From Hofstenia miamia (Eukaryota; Xenacoelomorpha; Acoela), in NCBI GenBank assembly GCA_004352715.1, contig SCFE01000029.1, positions 597,469-661,468 on the forward strand: 64,000 nucleotides of DNA. The letters are read 5' to 3'. The position numbers were made by a program, and so were the translations under genes. Positions 11,230-37,624 of this stretch are shown piece by piece (position 1 is the stretch's first letter; the number at the start of each line of letters is the position of its first letter). The notes under the pieces are model-generated. The model made no database searches and was not told the origin of the DNA. It saw only the letters and a program-made list of their open reading frames with translations.

Positions 11230-12010
11230 TCGATTTTATTCAATAAATTCGCCTCTATAGCATCTCAAAAAATGTACGACGAGCCGAGTGAAAAATCTGT
11301 GGTCCGAAGAATATTCCAGCCCTAAACATTGCCTCGCACAGTTTTGGAAAAGACATTGAAATTCTGTTGACTCCTTGTCAAGAGCAGTAATAAATTGCTT
11401 AATGAGGCATAAATTGATGTGCCGCGGTAGCATAAGCACTTTACGAGTTTCTATCAGCGGCTCCCATTGCTTTTCCCAACAATTCGGTCAACTGTAGCCA
11501 GTCCTTTGTGTGATAATGCGCCTGAGTGTCACGGCTGTCCCACAGACAGAGGAAACAAGGAAATTTCGTGAAAGTTCGTTGAAAATCTATTAGGACTGAT
11601 ACCATTTTGAAATCACCAATGACCTCTCATCTTTAGTAATCATAATTTAATGTACTTTTTGAAACTGGTGTAGTCCTTTGAGGCGCACAGAATGGGTCAC
11701 CGAAAGAGAGGGGTAGTTGTTTCCCTTGTGTAGCAACACGACTTTGAGGCTCTGTGATGAACTGTCATTCAATAGGATTACATATGATACCTATAGCTTG
11801 GAGTAAACCGGCAACATCGTTGCAGAGGTGCAACCCATCAAGTTAATTATATCGTTAACGGCTTTCTGGTTAGGGAAGTCTGAAGAGGGCAGATGCCGCC
11901 AATGAGGATTCAGAATAGGCAGATCGGGGCCGTGTGGTTCTGGGGCATTGGAAGAAGGTATGTCTGGATAAACGATCTTCGGGATATTTTTGTCATGTTA
12001 CTATTGTTTG
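11230..12010 (-). pseudogene. Relic of a widespread invertebrate repeat-encoded protein
   Basis: Minus-strand blocks in changing frames: SVTHSVRLK near 11700, FTKFPCFLCLWDSRDTQAHY then TKDWLQL near 11580-11500, and LPRHINLCLIKQFITALDKE at 11430-11370. The phrases FPC-LCLWDSR, H-T-K-W and LPPLHIKLGLIKQFV-ALDK characterise a protein family found in many copies in arthropod, cnidarian and other invertebrate genomes and generally annotated as uncharacterised. Its biochemical role is unknown and the mobile-element class is unclear. Stops and frameshifts show decay. Confidence 0.65.
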
Positions 12011-12099
12011 GGTTTACAATACAGAAGTAGCAGTTGTTTAAGTAGTCCGTCAGCTCTCGTCAAATTTGGAGGATGGCAAACTTCATGGCTCGCTTCTCT

Positions 12100-12330
12100 C
12101 CAGTGTACCAATCTGTGACAAAGCACACAATAATACATAACTACCACCAAAATTTAATGGATTCCTCCTTGGGCGGAGACGCACCTCTGGTAAAAATTTG
12201 AGGTCAATCCATCTATTAATTTTTCCATAAAGTTGCTATAAGACAAACAAACCAACGCTACCAAAAACATAACCTCCTTGGCGGAAGTAAAAATCAAATG
12301 TTTAATTTACCTTCAAGAGTTTTTTTTGCA
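12100..12330 (-). repeat. Interspersed repeat containing CCTCCTTGG(G)CGGA motifs
   Basis: Two short GC-richer motifs, CCTCCTTGGGCGGAGACGCA (12167-12186) and CCTCCTTGGCGGAAGT (12271-12286), frame text typical of a dispersed non-coding repeat seen in several animal genomes. Recognition is from memory and unverified. No borders were found. Confidence 0.35.
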
Positions 12331-13184
12331 ATGTGGTGCCCAAGATTTTTTTTGGTCTCCGCCCGGCATGCCGAAGAATGCCTTGTAGGTATCGTACATT
12401 ATACGACTTGCTTCCATGGAATACTTTTTCGCTCTTGTCTTTATAAATTGTCCGCAAACTTAGTAGAATGATGCCATATCCAATAACTTCTCTTTAACTA
12501 CATATTGTTATCCTTTTAGTCTGCAAAAGCTGTATACTTGTACAAGGTGAGTCGGCTTAACTACTGTGTTTAAACAAGTGCTTAATTCTTATTGGCTGAG
12601 TACATAGAAATCACGTGTACAATGAATGAAACGCATGTTTACAATAAGTGTCTGTTTACTTCTTATTGACCATGTAGAGTTTGGAAATATAGTGACTGTG
12701 ACTCACCCACATCTATTTTTAGGAGTGTTTAGGAGAATTATATAAACATCTGGAGAACTCTATCAGTTCAGGAATATAATAGGGACAAGGCAGGCATTAA
12801 AAACAAATCGAGATTTTTCCAAAATTCATTGTCCTTATCACAAAAGCACAGTTTTTCTAGAATAACCCCGATTTCATTCCTGTTCTAGACTTAACAGCTA
12901 GGAAAACACACTTTCAATCACCCAGGAACATGGCCAAAGCCGTAATTTTATAATGAAGACACACAAAAAGGGCACACAAACAAATATGGCTCACACTTAT
13001 ATGTTATTGGTCGATTAAGTGAACGTTATTTTATATATTTATGAAAACTGCAATTGAATTATATTAACATAAGCACTGCTATGCAGTCTGGGAGTTTTTT
13101 GACATACCATGTTATTATCGGGCTGGTCAAGACCAGTAAAACAATTTCAACGTCATTTTCAAATGTTTTTGTATAGGTGCAAAA
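12331..13184. other. Non-coding stretch
   Basis: Nothing recognised. It lies between the interspersed repeat and the hAT element. Confidence 0.45.
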
Positions 13185-13192
13185 ATTATAAC

Positions 13193-14858
13193 CAGGCGTA
13201 GTATTTCATGCACTTCCCTAGAATATGCACTTATACAAAATTGAATTGACATTCAAATTTGTTGGTTACAGGTAACACAAAGCATGTGAAACAAGTTTTC
13301 TCCCAGGAATCTCCTTCTATTGTCTGCCAGAAAGCCTTTATAATTCAAAAAGGATCTTCCACGTCAATCGATGCTACTGGGCAAAAGTAGAATATCAGAT
13401 CTTGCTCCTCGAGGCTGTGATATAAAGTTTCCTTTTTGATAATTTTCTGAAACCCGTCGTTCTTCTTCAAAACTCCATGCAGTTTCTGCTTCACTCTTTT
13501 TTCAAAATATCCCGCTGCTAGATAAATTGCAGTCAGCGCTTCGTTTGGCAAAATTTCCCTGTTTTGGAGGTTTTTAACAAAGGTAAAATGCAATTCTCTC
13601 TACTCTGATTTTTAGTTCGGGGCTTGCAATTAGGGTTTTCGTTGAGGCAATGTTCATCTCTTCTCTATTGTCTAATTCCTGAATTATTGCGTTAAGTCCC
13701 TGATAGTTAGTGTTTATGTATTCAACGCTTTCAAGCCAGATCCCCTATCGTGTGATACATACTTCTTTCGGCATTGAAATTCCGCCGCGAAGGTGCTTTC
13801 TTGAAAATTCTTTTCACTCCTGTAACTAAAGTGTCAATATATTTTTCTTTCTTCCGGATAAATTCGCAAACCCGATAAATAGCATGCGCCAGGCAGGTAA
13901 CATGCACAAGCTTTGGCATAATTATTTTAAGGCCATCAAGCGCTTTTGTCATGTATGAGGCAGCATCGGTGATACATACTTGGAAATCATCTGGATTGCT
14001 GGATATTTGGGTAGTCGAATCCTAAATAAATCGGGCAATTGTTGTGTGGTTGATTTGTCAAGAAATTTCTTATTAACAAGGTATGCCTTGCTATTCTTCT
14101 CAAAATTTCACACTATGGCATTAGCTACATATCTACCCAAAGAATCGGTGGTTTCGTCAACCGAAATCCACTTCTTTTTCAAGGCTAACTCTGCTTTAAC
14201 TTGTTGAAGTTTTTTGTCGAAAATCTTTGAAGCATAATTTAACCGATTTGACGACTCTGAAGGTGTTGTCTGCTTTGTCCATTTTGCTAATATTCTCGTA
14301 AATGTCGGGTTGTTCAGTTTGTTGAGAGGGATATTAGCAGATGTAAGCATTTCGGCAATATCCATAGAGGATTCGCTGGAATTTGGCTGCAAATAACTTG
14401 CAATAGTTTCATTGACGGAATTTTGGCAACTGTTACGTGAATGCTTGGAAGAAGAAATATGCTGTGTAACTTGAAATTTCTTTGAATAGGAAACGGTTTC
14501 GTCGTTGCATACTTTACAAACTAAATTTAAGGCTGCTGCTCGGGGACAATCTTACACTTTGCTGTAGTAACGAGTTCCGCGGTAGTTCGTTTTGGCTTAG
14601 GCATCGCAAATTGAAGATAACAATGTAAACATTAGCAATGTAAATGTTTTTTTACATTGTAAACGCAAGATTCGAATAAATGAATTGGCCAATGGCCAAT
14701 TGCCTCGATGCAAATTGATTAGCACATGGTACACATTTTTTTAGAAAAAACAATTTTGTTGGTTATCCAGCATAAAAATGCATTAATTTATGCCCTATAA
14801 ACCCAAAATATGGCTTATGCCATGCATTTATTGCATTTATGCATTTATACTAAGCCTG
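13193..14858 (-). mobile_element. CGGBP1-like hAT transposon with TIRs and TSD
   Basis: 1666 bp. Left terminus CAGGCGTAGTATTTCATGCA; right terminus in reverse complement CAGGCTTAGTATAAATGCAT. Flanks are ATTATAAC (13185-13192) and ATTGTAAC (14859-14866), an 8-bp TSD with one mismatch. The transposase pseudogene inside reads on the minus strand. Size and structure suit a nearly full-length short hAT. Confidence 0.87.
13345..14600 (-). pseudogene. hAT transposase (CGGBP1-like), decayed
   Basis: From about 14600 downwards: MPKPKRTTAELVTTAKCKI, a BED-type zinc finger (VCKVCND, then QHISSSKH), then DIAEMLTSANIPLNKLNNPT, PSESSNRLNYASKIFD, KKWISVDETTDSLGRYVANA (the DETTD block containing the first catalytic Asp), SYMTKALDGLKIIMPKLVHV with TCLAHAIYRVCE, and a distal block to 13345. 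At least three frame breaks occur. The C-terminal dimerisation domain is missing or unrecognisable. hAT transposases perform cut-and-paste transposition; this copy is inactive. Confidence 0.85.
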
Positions 14859-14866
14859 ATTGTAAC

Positions 14867-16944
14867 ATAATTGTATAAATTAATCATTTATCAATATCTC
14901 CGTTAAGAACAACATTGTATAGCAACTTTTATGGAATTGAATATACATAATTTTGCTGTTCCATTCCCTGAAAGCAAAAAAGGGCCATACCTGTAAGTGT
15001 GTACAGTACATTTTCGCTGCAACTATCCCTTTTTATGAAATCTAATTGATTTTGTTTTGAATTCCCTTGTCTTAGCATAAACTATCATTAATTGTGGTTT
15101 GATAAATCACGGAATCCCTTTGATATTACACCAATGAAAATATCAAATATTGCTTGATTTTATTTAACCACAATTGCTCGACTATTCGTGAGACGGGTAC
15201 ATAAATTGTTCATATTAATTTTTCTCAACGTAAGACATACACAGGAATGCAAAACTATCAATTTTGACTAATCGTGAGACGCCGACTTAATACCGGAATT
15301 TAATGTATAGACAGTATATGTAGAAGTATTGCGCTGACGATTTTGGGCTTTGATATCATTTTCATTAAATGTTAATTAAGTGTTTTAAGTTAAATTTTCT
15401 TTTAGAGAGGCTGGTTCAAATGATATACTATCCTAAGTTGGTAAGTTATTCTTATAAAATGTTCCATAATAGAGTATTTAACAACGTTTACAAAATTTTA
15501 TTGTGCGTTGTAGTAAGAATAACCTTAATCTCGAGTCCTGTTTTAATGAGATTTTGCAGATAGCTTTCGAGATGCCTGCATTATACACACTTTTCCGAGA
15601 TATGGATTTGACCGGTTCGCCATTGTACATTGTTTATGCATAGTATTTCATTTTATGTATTCATTGCTTTAACACATATTTATATCAGACACCGTTTTTG
15701 CATTCCAATAATTTTCTTTTGCACGTATATATGTATACGTATATATGTATATATAACTCCTCATTTCAACAGTGTTAGGCCTTCAAATTACACAGTTTGA
15801 TTAGATTACTTTTCCTTAAGTGCATTTCTAGTTTCCTTAGAGACTAGTAACTTTTTGCAATATTTTAATAATGAATCTACAGTTAAATCCTTTACTGCTA
15901 AGGTTCGTAAAGTTTCAGAACTTCTCTTTTAAATTCACCATCACTTTGCGAAATTTTGTCTATGTTGTCTATAAGAAAGCATTTTGTTCAGAATATTTAA
16001 TTTAGTTAGTATATATGCATGAAAACTTATTGAGATGTTTGAATCTCTATTAAAGATGTTCTGTAGACAAAGATGTGATATAAACCTTCCATAATATTGA
16101 TATGGGTCTGTAAAAAATATTCCGGTAGATACCGCAAAGATTAATTAGCACGCGTATTGTAATAATGAAATGTAATTCATTTTAATGTTTTGCAACAAAT
16201 ATGTTTGTTCATATGCATCTTGAATGAAGAAATTTTGAATGTCAACACCATTTCTGCATATCTCTCACAGAACCGTTAGATTATAATTTTATTTGGTGAA
16301 ATCACTTCACGCTCTTTTCAACTCAAAATGAGGCCCATTTTTATAGACACAATTGATCAACACAAGTTGGCAAAGAGAGCTTTGTTGTTTGACTAACTTC
16401 GTTCACATTATCTACTGTTTGTTTCATATTCTCTTAAGAAGCAAATTTCCTTTTGAATAAAACATGTTTTTGCTGATTGCATTGTAAAACTGGTGCTCAC
16501 ATATTGCATTAATATCAGATAATCTATCAACAAACATATCATACATTAAATCAGTTCTTTTTTGCGATCCCAACGAATCCTCGAAATCCAAAATTAGAGG
16601 TTATGAAAAATATTACTGGTTATTACGGTTTCTGTGCAGCTATTAATTTCACTTGTTACAATTATATTCCTAAAAACTCTCTTTGGCAAACAATTTTGAG
16701 CACTAATTATAACAAAGTGGTCATCAATTTTCTGCAGTTTATCCATTGATTTGCAAGAAGACAGGATGCGCTTGCATTTTTCATGAAAAAACTGTAGCAG
16801 CATAAGTTTGGAACCAGCTGCTCGGCTGCCCGAATTTTTAAACTATTCAAAATATTGGAAATAGGAAAGCATTTAAATAATTTAATGATGAATATTGCTT
16901 TGTCATAGAACGTAAATAACTCTAAAATGGATTTTTCAAAACAA
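14867..16944. other. Non-coding stretch
   Basis: No supported gene. It contains an imperfect TATATGTATACG repeat near 15727-15755. Short ORFs have AT-driven composition. Confidence 0.45.
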
Positions 16945-16945
16945 A

Positions 16946-17276
16946 TGACGGTTCTCAACCTGCCGGTTGTGATCTTTCCGGAGTCGAATGATAATTTGCC
17001 CGGATCGCCTAGTTCCTCGGAATACGCAATTTTTGTTTCAATAAATCAGTCAAATTTTGCATGTTATTAGGAGCTTGAATCTTTGCTTTGAACTAGAAAA
17101 GACGTTTAAAATGATCCCAAAAATGTTCAAATAGTTTAAATATTGCGGAAGTTGATGCCAATTTGAGTGTTCAAAATTTATGACAGGAAAATAATATTTT
17201 GTTGGGAAGGGTCTACACCACATTGGAAATAGTAGTGAGGGGTCACCGTTCCATGAATGGTTGAGAACCACTGCTC
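16946..17276. mobile_element. hAT-Charlie-like MITE (MER5-type ends)
   Basis: The left end reads GGTTCTCAACCTGCCGGTTG, then TCGAATGA and GATCGCCTAG, closely following the familiar GGTTCTCAACCTG-GGGTCGYGACCCC start of Charlie/MER5 elements. The right end is the inverted form GGTTGAGAACCACTG. No clean 8-bp TSD was found, and the two ends may be from related but different copies. No coding capacity. Confidence 0.65.
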
Positions 17277-17284
17277 TAGATGTA

Positions 17285-18080
17285 ATGTGAGCAGTTCCAT
17301 AGAGGTTAAATGATTTTATTAGTATAATTGGTTTACTGTCTTCTGAAAACAATTTTTAAAGATGAAATTCTTGCTAGCAAGGTTTGCTTGCTGTATATTC
17401 TAAAAATTCTTTGGAATGCTGTGAATTAGTAAACATGAAGAAGAAGCATTCCATTATTTAAAAGATGTTTCTAAAATTTATGCAATAGAAAGTGGCATTT
17501 TATTGTTGAATTTTTAATCTTTCAATTAATAATGTAATTGAAATGCGTGACGCTTTTTCAGAATTTATATAACCATGTAAATCGTTCAACTATGTTCTTC
17601 TAATGACTTTTGTAATTTCGTCTTGTAATCGTGCATTAAAAGAACACTACAAACCCTAAAATATGTTAAAATGTTTGAGCACATTTATCAATGCTATGAT
17701 TAAATCTGTAGTAATGAAATTTAAACGGCTCATATGTGCAGCATTTTTATCAAAGATAAAACAAAATAGAGAAAGACATCAAATAGAAGAAAAGGTTTTA
17801 AACTAGTTCTTTGTTTTATTTAATGTATATTTATTATACATATGATATCATATTTGTAAGGCTATCGATGTCAGAAAGTATTAATATATTGTTGTATATA
17901 ATGCATCGTAGCAATTATAGTTTAAATAAGTTTTCATTATTGATAAGTATGAGTATACTGAACTGCATTATTGTTATGGAGAACTTTTATGTTGTGCTAA
18001 TTTATTCTATTATCATAATATTGTTAAGTCAACATAAATATTTTTGTCTAACTAAATTAATATTGAAATTTTTTTACCTA
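17285..18080. other. Non-coding, AT-rich
   Basis: No supported gene. The hydrophobic ORF 17811-18086 is low-complexity AT translation. Confidence 0.45.
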
Positions 18081-19002
18081 CATTGATATATATATATATA
18101 TATGGGCCCTTTGTAACATAGTAATTTACAAAGGTCACTCACAAAATTTTCCTTTTTTATTGTAACAAATGGCCGTTGGTCATACAGGACTAATTATGCT
18201 TTTTTGAGATTTTTTTAGTATACGTACTTAAGTACAATATTTACTATTTTTTGAGTTACTTGCCAAATATTTGTAAGAGTACGAATTTTTTTTAATGAAC
18301 CTCTTTGTAACACCTCCGCATACATGGACTCTAAATAACTGAACCTAATTATGCTATTGCATTTATTTTGGATTATTACCATATAACGTGCATTTGTTTT
18401 TTATCTTGTTTTTAAATTAAAAAATTGTTTTCTGAAATCCACCACAATTATCTTTAAATTTATGATTCATGGTCTTAAGGGCTCAATTTAGGTAAATTCA
18501 ACAAGTTTCAACTATTATGCTAACACTATACCAAATAGAGGNTATATATATATATATATATATATGGGCCCTTTGTAACATAGTAATTTACAAAGGTCAC
18601 TCACAAAATTTTCCTTTTTTATTGTAACAAATGGCCGTTGGTCATACAGGACTAATTATGCTTTTTTGAGATTTTTTTAGTATACGTACTTAAGTACAAT
18701 ATTTACTATTTTTTGAGTTACTTGCCAAATATTTGTAAGAGTACGAATTTTTTTAATGAACCTCTTTGTAACACCTCCGCATACATGGACTCTAAATAAC
18801 TGAACCTAATTATGCTATTGCATTTATTTTGGATTATTACCATATAACGTGCATTTGTTTTTTATCTTGTTTTTAAATTAAAAAATTGTTTTCTGAAATC
18901 CACCACAATTATCTTTAAATTTATGATTCATGGTCTTAAGGGCTCAATTTAGGTAAATTCAACAAGTTTCAACTATTATGCTAACACTATACCAAATAGA
19001 GG
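18081..19002. repeat. Tandem duplication of about 460 bp with (TA)n leaders
   Basis: Copy 1 is about 18081-18541, copy 2 18543-19002, each a (TA)n run followed by GGGCCCTTTGTAACATAG and ending CCAAATAGAGG. The copies are almost identical (a one-base T-run difference was seen) and are joined by a single N at 18542. Offset 462 bp. No coding content. Confidence 0.9.
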
Positions 19003-20309
19003 GGGTGGGCTACATGTGATTCAAGTGTTTCTAAATTCTATAATCACCCAAAAATATTTTGTGTATAGAAAAAACTGATTTCACAGTTCTTTGTACTAAC
19101 AGATAGTGCGTGCAGATAGATCTTTTATAATGCCGCACTCGCATAGTGTCTTCAACTGACACTGAATTTAAGTGTACTGAAATGAATTAATCAAAACTGA
19201 AACTGAAACTGAATTCAATAAGAAATGTAAACTAATTTAAAACTGAAACTGGAAAAAATAGTTTTTTATAGTCAGTTTGCGTTATAATATATTAATTACT
19301 ATCCTTAAAAATTTATCCCTTCATGTAACATTAGCATTGTTATATATGCTAATAAAATAAAGGTAAATTGTTGTTACAGTTAATAATTGAACATAACAAA
19401 CAGTTTTAACAATATTTTCACCTTCCTTGGTTCCTAGAAACAATTTCGGTGTAAAACTGAAATATAAAACTGAAACTAAAATAAGCGGATTTTTTGAACT
19501 GAAACGGGAATTCGTCAAAATCAAATTTAAAACTGAAACTTAAATTGTCTGTATTTTCATTCAGTTATGTCCTTTACAATATGTGACTCCTACTTTTACA
19601 ATAGATTTACTTTATAAACATGTACAGAAAAAAATTTATTTTACAAATAGCAAAAATGAATGACCTAGAATCTATATTTACAAGCAATACTGTATAAAAC
19701 TAACGGCAAATACGTACAATGACATTGTTGATGCTAGAAAACGATTCTTGCGTACAGCAGTTATGATTTATTTCATTAAATTTGAAAGTGTGGTCGTAGT
19801 GAAGAAGTCCCTGTTTTTTTAACTGTATTTAAATATATTGTAACAACTTGATTGGTGTTATAAATCGAATTCTGAAGAATATGTAGCTTTGGCATTTTAT
19901 AAATAAATTTATTTACGTGAAATAAGTGCAGACTTTGTGTCTTGGGAATGAATGTTTCATTATGTCCACTATGAAATATTAAAATAAATGGACGCTTTTT
20001 TAATTGTTTTCAATTAATTACGCTATGTACATGTAAAGAGATGATTACATTTTTTGTGTGTCATTGATTAAATTTGATTAGTTACCGAATCTAGACGTAA
20101 ATTAATTCCTCCAGCTCTCCCTGTTTCTAGCCATTTGCTAGCAATTGTTACTTCGGTTATGTGTTTTCGCAGCACCTGCGTTTTGTCGAAATGGTAGTTC
20201 ACCACACGTGTTTCAGAACTGTTTTCGTGATTATGCCGGATACATTCTTTTTTACTAAATAGTTTTAGAAGCAATCATTCGAAAAATAGGCCGCTAGCGG
20301 CGGCATATA
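19003..20309. other. 5' flank of the DYRK gene with ACTGAA-rich tract
   Basis: At 19190-19545 the motif AAACTGAAACT recurs at least five times, including GAAACTGAAACTGAA at 19199-19213. From about 20090 to 20309 the DNA becomes GC-richer, as expected of a promoter/5' UTR just before the DYRK start codon. No TATA box could be assigned with confidence. Confidence 0.45.
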
Positions 20310-35876
<15,567 letters not shown>

Positions 35877-36191
35877 TTGTACATAGTTTATCTAAAGTTG
35901 TACATAATGTAAATATTGTGAATATCGTATGATTAATTTCAAATATGTGCAGTAAATTCATTGCAATGTTTAACAAAGCTTTAAATCAAAATGTTCAAAC
36001 CGTTGCCAAAAAATGTCTGTATATAATTTAATTTTGTAAAATTTTAAAATGGTAAACATTTGTTGAACAGAAATTTGTACGTAAATGTTGAAAAATTTGT
36101 TGTGTTGTATTTTTTACTATCTACCTTTGGAATATATCTGGTCGGACGTGATGCAAAAGTAAAATTCTGTAGATGCTTCTGTTATGTTTAG
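35877..36191 (+). other. Putative DYRK 3' UTR
   Basis: AT-rich sequence after the native stop, with no ORF. A LINE relic starts at about 36192, so the native 3' end may lie here or within LINE-derived DNA. Confidence 0.5.
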
Positions 36192-37160
36192 GTGCACACT
36201 TTAACTGCAATTGAATGTCTAATTCTATTGATCATATCGATTCTATTGATCATACGTTTTTATCGATCATACGATTTTATTGATCATAGCATATTAATAA
36301 AGAAATTATCCAATATGGGATTTTCTAGTATTATCAGAAATTTGATAACTAGCAATTTGAAACATAGATTTCAAATAGCCAAAGCAAATGTATTTTCTGA
36401 TTGGCAACCTATTAGCAATGGCGTCCCTCAGTGGAGTCTTAGGTCCCCTTCTTTTCAATATATACTAGGAAAATTCCCGTGGTATGCACGTTGATTTCAA
36501 TGGGCTGTATTAGATAGTAATTGAATAAACTTTAAACAAACCATATTTTGTGTTTTTAATATTTTATTATGGCTTCATATTTCAAAATTTCTTTGAAGGT
36601 AATATTTTGAGTTTTATATTGTATCATTCCTTCATCATTAGTAACAGATATACATGTGCTTGTTAAGGTTGTTATATAATAAATATGATCAACATACATT
36701 GGTAAAATGATTTTTATTCATAATTTTAGCATGACACCTATTGCAAAAGATTGTATACGAGAATCACAACAAAATCGAGTCCATTATTGTAGGTGTATAG
36801 ATGTAAACGACATGCATACGATAACTAATTGTAATTTTATTCAATATGCTGATGATACCTGCACATTCAACGATAAATCAATGTATTTAGCAATCCAATC
36901 TGCAACACATAATTGCTACAAATTTTCAACGTATTCCAATATGTACAAGTTACTCATAAATGAAGGTAAAACAGAATTTTGTATTTTGCAGCCCATTACG
37001 TCAAATGAAGGTACTTCAGCATTAACTAACTGTCCACAATATTAGGTTCCAACTGTAGACAATTTTTAATATTTAGGACTATATTTTGATTTGAAGCTAA
37101 ATTTTGAATCTTTCATTAATACAATGGTCCAAAAATTGGCTATAGGTATAAGAAGTATGT
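36192..37160 (+). pseudogene. Non-LTR retrotransposon RT relic (CR1/L2/Rex-like)
   Basis: Blocks: FIDHSILIKKLSNMGF (RT motif around the first catalytic Asp), NLITSNLKHRFQIAKA, ISNGVPQWSLRSP (GVPQGS motif with G to W change), an interruption at 36485-36700, then NCNFIQYADDTCTF (YADD active site) and NEGKTEFCI, and after two stops YLGLYFDLKLNFESFIN. The first catalytic region is preceded by tandem GATCATA-type units. Inactive. It supplied the tail of the left DYRK last exon. Confidence 0.85.
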
Positions 37161-37624
37161 CAATGATAGTAATGCAATTACCAACCTGTTCCATAATTCA
37201 ATTTCCATACATTTATTATGAGTAAGGCGATTATAAAATCAAAGTCAATATGGTCAATTTTTGTAGTATTGGTCAGTGAAGTCTATAGTAATAGATTTAT
37301 GTAAATAGCATAGGTCACGACACAATTTTGAGGGTGCCATGGCCAATTGAAGTGAAACAACTAAAATAAAGTGCGCGATGTGATCAATGAGTAATGTGAA
37401 TGTGTTTTTTTCCTCTAACATTAGCACGCCATTTACATTGACGGAACTGAGACAAACGAGAGAATGAGAAGCCTACATCCACGCGACATTGCCAATAAGT
37501 TTATCAACGTCATACCACAAAGACTAAACGTATCTTCCCTTGTCAGTGTGTCATATCTAGTGGCTGGCGAATCACTGGGCGTCGATCACTCATTCTGTCT
37601 TCACCCAAGGTGAAAGCAACTCTC

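Noticed and set aside
17811-18086. 91-residue hydrophobic ORF
   Set aside because: Low-complexity AT-rich translation (Ile, Leu, Tyr) without a domain and ending in the TA repeat.
18081-19002. CRISPR-like or regulatory tandem array
   Set aside because: Only two long copies, an N at the junction, and a eukaryotic setting; assembly duplication is simpler.
20068-20274. Minus-strand ORF divergent from DYRK exon 1, possible bidirectional gene
   Set aside because: No in-frame ATG; a stop directly precedes the frame. The GC rise is better explained by the DYRK promoter or 5' UTR.
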